DNA of 34,458 nucleotides from Terriglobia bacterium (GTDB taxonomy: Bacteria > Acidobacteriota > Terriglobia > Bryobacterales > Bryobacteraceae). A model generated the notes under the pieces. That model saw nothing but the letters and a program-made list of their open reading frames with translations. It was not told the origin of the DNA and did no database searches. This document shows, piece by piece, positions 8,223 to 15,428 of the stretch. The position numbers were made by a program, and so were the translations under genes. Positions within the stretch are counted from its first letter, which is position 1; every line of letters begins with the position of its first letter. The stretch spans positions 1-34,458 of the forward strand of contig JANYJA010000112.1 in the NCBI GenBank assembly GCA_025358575.1, written 5' to 3'.

Positions 8223-8942
8223 ATGCCTGTGTCAATGGACGCTTTCAAAACAAGGATCGAAGAGCTAGTCACAGAGCACTACTTTCAGGAACGGGATCGA
8301 CCGCTTCTCCTATCCCATCTTGGTGCGTTAATCGAGAAGGAAGATGCCTGGCCAATGGACCGAAACGATCGGAACTTGCGCCAGTTGATTGAGGCCCTGC
8401 CGAACTCGGATCTGCAGATCGTGCGTGATCCGAAGTCGCCTGCCTATATAGCTGTAGCGCCCACGAGCGAAGTTCTCCGCGTGAACGAGACGATCGCCCG
8501 GCGAGCCAAGAGACTCGAAACGCCAGTTCGCCTAGAAGACATCGCGCGCCCCGTCTTGCTGGCGTTTTGTGCCAATGTTCCAGCTGGAAGCGCTGTATAC
8601 GTTTCCAGGTCACGGCCGTTCCGGTACACCACAATACCAATTGAGGCCGATCGCGCTTTTGAGTGGATTCACATTGAGCCGCAGTATCGTCGCCCGGGGT
8701 TACGGATCGAGAATTTAAGTTCCCTGAATCATGAGGATCGCCATGATCTAGCTACTCGCATTCAGAACTGGTGTGTATCTCACGACGTTCGGCCGGAGCA
8801 ATTCTCGAGGTCGCCCCAGAATGTATTTGCGGAGAACGCACCAACTGCTCTGGAGCGTCTTCTTGCAGCTCAGAAACCCGAAATTCTCCAGGCGCTTATG
8901 ATCCCGGCCGATATCGCGCAAATCTTGTCGAGGATGAAGTAG
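8223..8942 (+). CDS. Unknown protein with LOTUS/OST-HTH-like N-terminus, first gene of an accessory pair
   Basis: Protein of 239 residues that I do not recognise as a named family. Residues ~6-80 have the pattern of a LOTUS/OST-HTH winged helix: LLLSHLGALIEKE, then NLRQLIEALPNSDLQIVRD and a final strand AYIAVAP. These domains bind RNA or G-quadruplexes and in bacteria often accompany PIN/NYN nucleases; the match is by eye only. The rest (VLLAFCANVPAGSAVYVSR near 125-145, then FRYTTIPIE) is mixed alpha/beta without visible catalytic motifs. The start ATG at 8223 has no strong ribosome-binding site; ATG 8235 is an alternative. The next gene begins three bases after the stop, so the two are almost certainly cotranscribed. 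Not membrane-bound, with no signal peptide, so presumably cytoplasmic. Confidence 0.75.
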   Translation: MPVSMDAFKTRIEELVTEHYFQERDRPLLLSHLGALIEKEDAWPMDRNDRNLRQLIEALPNSDLQIVRDPKSPAYIAVAPTSEVLRVNETIARRAKRLETPVRLEDIARPVLLAFCANVPAGSAVYVSRSRPFRYTTIPIEADRAFEWIHIEPQYRRPGLRIENLSSLNHEDRHDLATRIQNWCVSHDVRPEQFSRSPQNVFAENAPTALERLLAAQKPEILQALMIPADIAQILSRMK

Positions 8943-8945
8943 CGC

Positions 8946-9941
8946 ATGCGAAATCGGCGCGACAAACGCCGTACTCTTCCCCTTTCCCGTCCAGTTGCGG
9001 TCAGCGCTGTGGATGTCTATGTGCTTGCCGGACTTCCCCAAGCAGTTTTCAACGCTGCTGCCGGTTTTCTAAATCAGAAAGCCAGGTCAGGCGCCAAAGT
9101 TGTCGGCGTCCCGTCTCCAAACAAGGACGGGCGGCTATACTCGGAAGCGCTGTTGAAGCAGCTACTCAGCTTGGTTCTTCCGTTTGCAGATAGGCGCGTT
9201 CGCAACCGGCCCTCTGGTGCTCCCGTCCAGCCGCAGCGGTTGATGCTTTTTTACGTCCCGGCAAACGACCAAGAGGTGTTGCTCGAGGCCTTCGACTTCT
9301 TTGTTTTTCCGGTCCCTTTGAAGGGGCTGAGCACTTTCGAGCACGGCAGGCAAGGCAGGCACGTTCTAGAATCCTGCTTCATAGGAATCCAAGAAGCACT
9401 GGAAAAAGCGCGCCAGCAATTTGAACTGTTGGTAAAACCAAGAGTTCTGAGCCGCAAATCGGCGGAGGCGCTTCTTTTACCCCCTCGCAATTTCCAATTA
9501 CAATCAGGCCAGATCAGACAGATGTTTCACGAGTTCACTCGAGGTGCCAGAGCTTGGGATGATCACTCAATGGAGGGCGCAACCCTAAAGACGTTTGACC
9601 ATGATGGTCTCCCGACATTTCTTCGAAAATCAGAGCGCCAGACCATTTTCCAGGATGCTCGCGATCTTGTCTTTCCGTGCGCACGACCGGCTGAGCACCA
9701 TGGCACGCCTCCACCCGCATCTGGTAACCAGGATCTTGCTTATCTCCAATACAACTTGAGGAGCGCCTTTCGCTTTGGCGTCCCACTAGAGGAGGGATTC
9801 CATCATGACGTGCAGTTTGAGCAAGGAAGGCTTATTTCCAGCGTGGAATTCCAGTGTTCCCGCAAGGGTTCTGTTCCAGTGAGCGCAAGCCACGTCAACG
9901 TTTATCCAAACGACTACGTTCGGCCCCCATCAACGAAGTAG
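8946..9941 (+). CDS. Unknown cytoplasmic protein, second gene of the accessory pair
   Basis: Protein of 331 residues, unrecognised. The first third looks like an alpha/beta fold: AVDVYVLAGLPQAVFNAA near 20-37, then VVGVPSPNKDGRLYSEALLKQL and the strand RLMLFYVPANDQEVLLEAFD. The C-terminal third has several His and Asp residues (FHHDVQFEQGR near 286-296) and ends with a compact HVNVYPNDYVRPP motif, which could be a functional site. No signal peptide or transmembrane helix. Start ATG three bases after the previous stop. A strong hairpin follows 17 bases after the stop. The pair lies between core repair genes and an aldehyde dehydrogenase, with long non-coding DNA on both sides, as expected for inserted accessory or defence genes; that role is inference only. 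Confidence 0.75.
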   Translation: MRNRRDKRRTLPLSRPVAVSAVDVYVLAGLPQAVFNAAAGFLNQKARSGAKVVGVPSPNKDGRLYSEALLKQLLSLVLPFADRRVRNRPSGAPVQPQRLMLFYVPANDQEVLLEAFDFFVFPVPLKGLSTFEHGRQGRHVLESCFIGIQEALEKARQQFELLVKPRVLSRKSAEALLLPPRNFQLQSGQIRQMFHEFTRGARAWDDHSMEGATLKTFDHDGLPTFLRKSERQTIFQDARDLVFPCARPAEHHGTPPPASGNQDLAYLQYNLRSAFRFGVPLEEGFHHDVQFEQGRLISSVEFQCSRKGSVPVSASHVNVYPNDYVRPPSTK

Positions 9942-10781
9942 GGCTGGAAACAAAAATAGCCGCAGCGCTAACTCGTAGCGACTGCGGCAAAATATCTCAT
10001 AACAAGTTCGCGCACTCTAATCTACGTTCCAGCCGGTCGGTTTGATGGACATTGCACCACCAACCACAGCTTTTCCAGCCGAAGCCGAAATTGCAGGGCC
10101 TAGATAAGGCCATCGGATCTCAAAGCCGCAGCTCTGGAGCATTTCCTTCCCTCTCGGGTCGGTCCGCATCGGATACCACTAGGCGGCGAACTAATGTTCA
10201 CCTCGATTATGCCACATTGGTGGGCTCTCCGAACAGGAAAACATTCGGGAGGTTGCGGACGCCATTCTCACCCAAAAAATTAGCTATCACGCCACAGTTG
10301 TGGCGTCACCCCTCTCCCCGGTGGCCCTTCAGACTCAGCGCGGACCACAGGCACTCAGATCTGAGAGAGTGGCGTTGCGGGAAAGTGCGTGGCCGCCGCT
10401 TGCATCGTAGGCGAATATTCGCTACTCGGAAGTTGAGTAATCGACGCTTGCGGGATCATGCCCGAAAAAGTTCCCGTTACCGGACATTGGCAATCGACTT
10501 TCAATCAGCCCTCGCCGCTAAGGAACCCCTGTGTAGTCGACTAGTGGTTACGGTGGCCCTGTTGCCAACCCTTTGCTCTTCATTTTCGGATTAATCCCGG
10601 ATCACGCGCATCCGGAAATTGTCCAAGGTTCGGGAACAGTCGTCTTGACGGACCGAAAACACTCTCCCCGAGATCTAAGTTCGAAGTCCTACAGCCGCCG
10701 CGAAGAATCACGAAGCACCAGATCCGCTTGCCTATTCGCGATTTGCATTCCTTAGCCCGGAGGCGTATTTTAACGGGAGAC
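9942..10781. other. Long palindrome-rich non-coding spacer
   Basis: About 840 bases without a credible gene; the longest frame (10052-10594 plus) is Arg/Ser-rich and motif-free. Visible structure: the 12-bp-stem hairpin at 9959-9988; a perfect 8+2+8 inverted repeat at 10289-10306 (ACGCCACA-GT-TGTGGCGT); a perfect 12-base palindrome GCGAATATTCGC at 10411-10422, followed at once by TACTC-N7-GAGTA (10423-10439); and TAGTCGACTA at 10534-10543. The promoter of the aldehyde dehydrogenase gene must be at the right end. It may be a decayed gene region or a structured spacer. Confidence 0.5.
9959..9988. terminator. 12-bp-stem hairpin after the unknown pair
   Basis: GCCGCAG-CGCTA, a five-base loop ACTCG, then TAGCG-A-CTGCGGC: a twelve-pair stem with one bulged A, 17 bases after the stop at 9941. 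On the plus strand it is followed by A-rich, not T-rich, sequence. On the minus strand it is followed by TATTTTTGTTT, so it is a better intrinsic terminator for leftward transcripts. It may act as a 3'-end stabiliser or weak terminator for the pair. Confidence 0.45.
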
Positions 10782-10788
10782 AAAGGAG
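10782..10788 (+). promoter_or_regulatory. Ribosome binding site of the aldehyde dehydrogenase gene
   Basis: AAAGGAG ends seven bases before the ATG at 10796, a near-ideal Shine-Dalgarno sequence that fixes the start. Confidence 0.8.
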
Positions 10789-10795
10789 CCCTCGT

Positions 10796-12295
10796 ATGGC
10801 TACAGCGACAGTGCAGATCGATCCTCAGGTTCAACGCTTTCTAGACGCCCCCCGCAAGATGCTCATCGGCAACCGGTGGGTGGAAGCCGTTTCTGGCAAG
10901 ACCTTTCCGGTTTACAATCCCGCCACGGGAGAGCAGATGGCCCGCGTCGCACAAGGCGAAGCGAAGGACATTGACCTAGCCGTCAAGTCGGCTCGCAAAG
11001 CCTTCCAACAAGGCCCCTGGCGCAAGATAACCCCCTCCGAGCGCGGACGCATGATGTGGAAACTGGCCGATTTGCTTGAAGCGAATTTGGAGGAGTTCGC
11101 CATGCTGGAGTCGCTCGACAATGGCAAACCGCTCACCGTCGCGCGCGGGGCCGACGTGCCGCTCGCCATCGACATGTTCCGCTACATGGCCGGTTGGACC
11201 ACAAAGATTGAAGGCAACACCATTCCAATCTCGGTGCCCTATACTCCCGGCGCTCAGTATCTGGCATACACACAGCGCGAACCCGTGGGAGTCGCTGGGC
11301 AGATTATTCCCTGGAATTTTCCTCTCTTGATGGCCGCGTGGAAACTGGCCCCCGCGCTGGCCATGGGTTGCACGGTAATTCTGAAACCGGCTGAACAGAC
11401 TCCGCTCACCGCGCTCCGTCTGGGTGAATTGATCCTGGAAGCCGGCTTTCCCGAGGGCGTTGTCAATATCGTTCCGGGCTATGGCGAAGCCGGCGCCGCG
11501 CTGGCAGCGCACCCCGATGTCGACAAGGTGGCCTTCACCGGTTCCACGGAAGTTGGCAAGCTGGTATTGCAGGCGGCGGGCGGCAATCTAAAAAAAGTGA
11601 CGCTCGAACTGGGGGGCAAGTCGCCCAACGTGGTCTTCCGCGATGCCGACGTCAATGCCGCGATTGATGGAGCCGCCAGCGCCATATTTTTCAACCAAGG
11701 GCAGTGCTGCTGCGCCGGTTCCCGCCTGTATGTGGAGCATGACATCTTCGACCGCGTGGTCGAAGGCGTGGCTGACCGCGCGTCGAAAATTCGCATCCGG
11801 CCGGGTCTTGATCCTGAAAGCGACATGGGTCCGCTGGTGTCACAAGAGCAGCTTGAACGGGTCTGCGGATATCTCGAGAGCGGCCTCGCGCAAGGCGCCA
11901 AGGCGATTTCCGGAGGCAAACGTTCCGGCTCTAGCGGCTACTTCGTTCAGCCAACCATTCTCGTGGACGCGCCGCATGACGCAAAAGTGATGCAGGAAGA
12001 GATCTTCGGTCCAGTGGTGACCGCAACTCCGTTTCGCGACATGGAAGAGTTGGTGCCGCACGCCAATGACTCGGTGTATGGATTAGCCGCGGGCATTTGG
12101 ACTTCGGATCTCGGCAAAGCGCATCGCTTGGCCGCGGAACTGCACGCGGGCACGGTTTGGATCAACTGCTACAACATCTTCGATGCGGCGCTTCCCTTCG
12201 GCGGCTATAAACAGTCCGGCTGGGGCCGCGAGATGGGGCACGACGCGCTCGAACTCTATACGCAGAAGAAGGCGGTCTGCATCCGAATCGGATGA
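10796..12295 (+). CDS. NAD(P)-dependent aldehyde dehydrogenase (phenylacetaldehyde/betaine-aldehyde-like)
   Basis: Full-length 499-residue member of the ALDH superfamily, oxidising an aldehyde to a carboxylic acid in the cytoplasm. Landmarks: the Asn of IIPWNFPLLMAAWK (residue 174), the cofactor loop VAFTGSTEVGK (~246-255), the general-base Glu271 in LELGGKSPN, the catalytic Cys305 within FFNQGQCCCAG, the EEIFGPV motif, and the C-terminal PFGGYKQSGWGRE. The overall pattern is closest to the broad class 1/2 and phenylacetaldehyde or betaine-aldehyde group; the substrate cannot be read from sequence. Preceded by a strong ribosome-binding site. It appears monocistronic, ending eight bases before the end of a convergent gene. 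Confidence 0.95.
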   Translation: MATATVQIDPQVQRFLDAPRKMLIGNRWVEAVSGKTFPVYNPATGEQMARVAQGEAKDIDLAVKSARKAFQQGPWRKITPSERGRMMWKLADLLEANLEEFAMLESLDNGKPLTVARGADVPLAIDMFRYMAGWTTKIEGNTIPISVPYTPGAQYLAYTQREPVGVAGQIIPWNFPLLMAAWKLAPALAMGCTVILKPAEQTPLTALRLGELILEAGFPEGVVNIVPGYGEAGAALAAHPDVDKVAFTGSTEVGKLVLQAAGGNLKKVTLELGGKSPNVVFRDADVNAAIDGAASAIFFNQGQCCCAGSRLYVEHDIFDRVVEGVADRASKIRIRPGLDPESDMGPLVSQEQLERVCGYLESGLAQGAKAISGGKRSGSSGYFVQPTILVDAPHDAKVMQEEIFGPVVTATPFRDMEELVPHANDSVYGLAAGIWTSDLGKAHRLAAELHAGTVWINCYNIFDAALPFGGYKQSGWGREMGHDALELYTQKKAVCIRIG

Positions 12296-12303
12296 GCCCC
12301 CGG

Positions 12304-14406
12304 CTAGAAGGGGAAAAACGACTGAACTGAAATTAACACTGTATCTGTCGCGCCGCCGACGTTTAGTGTGATGGCAATACTGCTGGAACCCACCGCAAGC
12401 GGTATGGCGACATTGATCTGGGTAACGCCAGCGACAATCCCCGGCGCGCTGCCCCCGTAACTTGGAATCACCAAGTCTCCAGAAGGAGACGGGAACCTAC
12501 TAATATTGACGAGGCACCCGACGCAATTGTCCACGGCCAAGACTGTCAGTTGTCCGTCATTGAGGGAGCCAAAGGTCGGGCCAGTGCCGGTCGCCCAAAG
12601 ACTCACGATGGAACCCGGCGGTGCCGCATTATCCCTAGAGTTGACCGTGCCGTCCTGATTCAGTGCGGCTGCGGTCCCGTCGGGATTGGCGAAGATCGCC
12701 GGCGCTGCGGGGACCACGACTGACCGAAAATGCGGCGTTACGGACGCGATGGCGATATCGGCCAGTCCGGCCGGGGCTCTCATGGGAACGATCGCATCGA
12801 TTCGACCCTCCGAGACATAGATCAGCGGGGCGCGCAACCCGCCAACGGTCACAGCGACGCCCGCCAAGGTGGTGGGCAAGACTCCGGCGCTATCAAACGT
12901 GGCATAGGCCTCCGCGGCCGGGCCGATGTGCCGTCCGTAAATTGAAATGAGCTCACCAGCTGCGATGCTGCCTCCCAGCGGAATTCCGTAGCCGCGGACG
13001 AAATCGGGCAACACTCTTTCTTTCGCCAGGGTGACTACGCCAAAGATTCGCGGCGATGGCGGGATTGTGGTTGAAATCGCGGCAACTGTGCCGGCAGCTC
13101 CGGCGGTGTAAACGAGCCCCGTCACGGGGCCCACGGCGACCGCTACCGCGACACCCCCGTAGTGATACAGCGCGGAGTAGACAAGGCGCGATCCTCCGCG
13201 GCTAATACCCACCAAAAACTCCGTGCCTTTCGGCTCGCCATTCGCGTTCGGAAATTCGGAAGAGGTGGTGCTCCCGCTTAACCAGACGACGCCGGCGGCA
13301 TCGACGGCGATGGATTGAGCTGCATCCCTCCCCGCGCCGCCGAGGAACGTGGACCATTCCAACCTTTTTCCGTCAGGCGGCAGCACGGATACGAATGCGT
13401 CGCCTCCCAAAAACCCGAGTCCTCCGAAGACCGGCTGGACGACTCCCGCCGTTACTGAAAACTTTGGATCGACGGTCATGCCGGCCACGTACGCGTTCCC
13501 CGCGGCATCGACAGCGATAGCCGACGCTGTGGTCTTGGCACCCCCGCAGTCATCGGCTGCGTCCAGATACGTCAGAAAATCAAGGCTGGTGCCTGCCGAA
13601 TTGATTTTGGCGACGAACGCGCCCACCCCCTGTTTCACAAGCGCTTCGGATGAGACCGGCAGATCCGTTGAATCGGTATTGCCCACGAGGTAAGCATTGC
13701 CGCTTCCGTCGACTCCAATGCCGACCCCTGCGGTTGTGAGCCCGTCCCCGGTCGGGTGACAATCCAGAGGGAGCGCCGTCCCGGCCAGTAGCCCACCATA
13801 AAGAATGTTGTCGCCGCCCGGCGAGATTTTCGCGACAAACGCACCTTGACGAACTCCGACGTTGCCGCGGGCATCGGGCATGCCGCGAGTTACCGGAAAA
13901 TCCGATGCGTAAGTTGAACCCGCGACGTACAGGTTCCCCTGAGCGTCCGTGGCGACGGCCGCGATGCTCGATGCCCCCAGTGTCCCGCCAAACCAAGTCG
14001 AATACAGAATGGTGCCGCCGTCGGGACTGAATTTCACGATAAAGCCAGAACCGCCCGAGTTGGGCTTCTTTTGCAGAGCTTTGCTTAGAGGAAAGTCGAG
14101 CGACGTGCTCGATCCCGCGACGTAAATTTTTCCGGCAGGGTCAAGAACGATGGAAGTGGAAGTGTCTATTCCTTTGCCACCCAGCGCGACAGTAAACACG
14201 AGGCTTCCATTGGGGTCAAGTTTGGTGAGGAAGACATCGGTCGAGGCCGGAGGCGAGAGCAGGCGCGATCCCGCGATGTAGGCATTGCCGGCGGCGTCCG
14301 TCGTTATGGCGGCCGAATGGTACGGATAGTTGTCGCCGATGTAAGTGCTATATTCAGCTCCCAATGCCGGGAGCACCAGGATCAAGAGGCCGAATTTCGT
14401 TAGCAT
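12304..14406 (-). CDS. Secreted SBBP-type beta-propeller protein with C-terminal TIGR03437 module
   Basis: A 700-residue exported protein with a short hydrophobic leader (MLTKFGLLILVLPALGAEYS). Residues ~20-440 are repeats of the SBBP type: each has a phrase like AVDAAGNAYVAGMT or ATDAQGNLYVAGST, then a DFP element and a KFSPDG or KISPGG strand, giving a beta-propeller of seven or so blades. The C-terminal ~230 residues (GGSIAAGELISIYGRHIGP, ATGTGPTFGSLNDG, GVTQINVAIP) match the Solibacter-type TIGR03437 domain. Function is unknown; it is presumably surface or extracellular. It is the best taxonomic marker in the window. No neighbour is clearly linked: convergent with the aldehyde dehydrogenase and nine bases downstream of the TIM-barrel gene on the same strand. 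Confidence 0.9.
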   Translation of the reverse strand: MLTKFGLLILVLPALGAEYSTYIGDNYPYHSAAITTDAAGNAYIAGSRLLSPPASTDVFLTKLDPNGSLVFTVALGGKGIDTSTSIVLDPAGKIYVAGSSTSLDFPLSKALQKKPNSGGSGFIVKFSPDGGTILYSTWFGGTLGASSIAAVATDAQGNLYVAGSTYASDFPVTRGMPDARGNVGVRQGAFVAKISPGGDNILYGGLLAGTALPLDCHPTGDGLTTAGVGIGVDGSGNAYLVGNTDSTDLPVSSEALVKQGVGAFVAKINSAGTSLDFLTYLDAADDCGGAKTTASAIAVDAAGNAYVAGMTVDPKFSVTAGVVQPVFGGLGFLGGDAFVSVLPPDGKRLEWSTFLGGAGRDAAQSIAVDAAGVVWLSGSTTSSEFPNANGEPKGTEFLVGISRGGSRLVYSALYHYGGVAVAVAVGPVTGLVYTAGAAGTVAAISTTIPPSPRIFGVVTLAKERVLPDFVRGYGIPLGGSIAAGELISIYGRHIGPAAEAYATFDSAGVLPTTLAGVAVTVGGLRAPLIYVSEGRIDAIVPMRAPAGLADIAIASVTPHFRSVVVPAAPAIFANPDGTAAALNQDGTVNSRDNAAPPGSIVSLWATGTGPTFGSLNDGQLTVLAVDNCVGCLVNISRFPSPSGDLVIPSYGGSAPGIVAGVTQINVAIPLAVGSSSIAITLNVGGATDTVLISVQSFFPF

Positions 14407-14415
14407 ATTAACCGG

Positions 14416-15342
14416 TTATCCCTCCAAACTTCCGAGGCTCTGTTCGATCAGTTGTTGCGTTCCGGTATATGGATCGGCCTCGCCTTCCCATTCCATCGAA
14501 AAAAAGCCCCGGTATCCGCTCGATTTTGCAATCTTAAAGATATGCGCAACGTCCACCCGGTAGACCTTGCCGCCATCCACCTCTGAATCCTTCACGTGCG
14601 AAATGTTGTAGGCGTGGCGGAACATGGCGCGCAGTGAACGGTCGTTGTATTCCGAATCGCCCACCAGCATGGAATTGCAAAAATCCGGCAGCGCATGCAG
14701 CCATGGGCTGGCCACGCGTTCAATAATTCTCGTGATGAATTCGGCCTTCTCGCTTTTCGGATCGTCGTTCTCCAAGTTCACGACAACCTGCTTCTGCCGC
14801 CCGTAAGCGGCAAGCGCCTTCAGGCTGGCGACGGAGCGCTCCACATCGGGTTCAGTTCCGTGAATTCCTTCAATGTGCGCCCGGACACTTGGCGACCCCA
14901 GCATCACGGCCGCATCCACCCACTGGCGCGCGTCGTCCACCGCCGCCCGCCGCTTGGCGTCGTCCGAATCGCCGAAACTGCCCGCGGGGCTGAACGGAAT
15001 ATTCACGATTCGGGCCCCAGCCTTCTTATGAGCGTCACGAAGTTCCTTCAGGTACCGCGGTTCACGCGATACGAAATGCTCGCTCAACGGTTCCGTATTG
15101 TGGACGTTGAACCGCTGCACAACCATCGACGGAAAGTCAGTGAGCGGCATTCGCGCCTTGCCATCCTGACGAGGCTTCGCACCGGGGTATTGAATAAATT
15201 CGCGGAACGGGTAAGACGCTACCGCCAGCCGTTCACGCGCGTTCTTGGGAAATGCGATCGCCGCGACCTTCGCCTGCAGTAACGTGGTACTGTTCGCCAG
15301 CAGCCCCAAGCCACCGACTTCCAAAAAACTGCGCCTCTTCAT
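14416..15342 (-). CDS. Tat-exported xylose-isomerase-like TIM-barrel protein
   Basis: A 308-residue protein from the ATG at 15342. The chosen start puts a twin-arginine-like leader first (MKRRSFLEVGGLGLLANS); the frame is open to 15426, but those residues run through the intergenic promoter. The mature part follows the sugar phosphate isomerase/epimerase (AP endonuclease 2) TIM barrel: RLAVASYPFREF, RFNVHNTEPLSEHF, VRAHIEGIHG, VVVNLENDDPKSE, and FFSMEWEGEADPY near the end, with Glu and His residues where the metal is bound in this family. Substrate unknown; such exported barrels are common in Solibacter and Planctomycetes and often sit near GMC and Gfo/Idh genes, as here. Transcribed divergently from the sugar operon. 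Confidence 0.88.
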   Translation of the reverse strand: MKRRSFLEVGGLGLLANSTTLLQAKVAAIAFPKNARERLAVASYPFREFIQYPGAKPRQDGKARMPLTDFPSMVVQRFNVHNTEPLSEHFVSREPRYLKELRDAHKKAGARIVNIPFSPAGSFGDSDDAKRRAAVDDARQWVDAAVMLGSPSVRAHIEGIHGTEPDVERSVASLKALAAYGRQKQVVVNLENDDPKSEKAEFITRIIERVASPWLHALPDFCNSMLVGDSEYNDRSLRAMFRHAYNISHVKDSEVDGGKVYRVDVAHIFKIAKSSGYRGFFSMEWEGEADPYTGTQQLIEQSLGSLEG

Positions 15343-15370
15343 AGTTCGATTCTGCCTCACCTGCACGTCC

Positions 15371-15428
15371 GCTTGCATGAGCGCTTGCATATGCGTGATA
15401 GGCTCGATTTTAGGTAACCCATGCAAGC
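15371..15428. promoter_or_regulatory. Repeated GCTTGCAT octamer in a divergent promoter region
   Basis: GCTTGCAT occurs at 15371-15378 and 15383-15390 in direct orientation (12 bases apart), and again inverted at 15421-15428, where it overlaps the likely GMC start codon. The second copy runs into the palindrome GCATATGC. The 78-base divergent spacer makes a shared operator plausible. No regulator gene is adjacent. Confidence 0.3.

Noticed and set aside
8946-9941. Assigning the second unknown protein to a named anti-phage system component
   Set aside because: The HVNVYPND ending felt familiar, but I could not tie it to a defined family without a search, so no name is given.
10052-10594. Open frame of 180 codons in the spacer before the aldehyde dehydrogenase
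   Set aside because: Arg/Ser/Pro-rich, no conserved pattern, no ribosome-binding site; treated as non-coding, although a decayed gene cannot be excluded.
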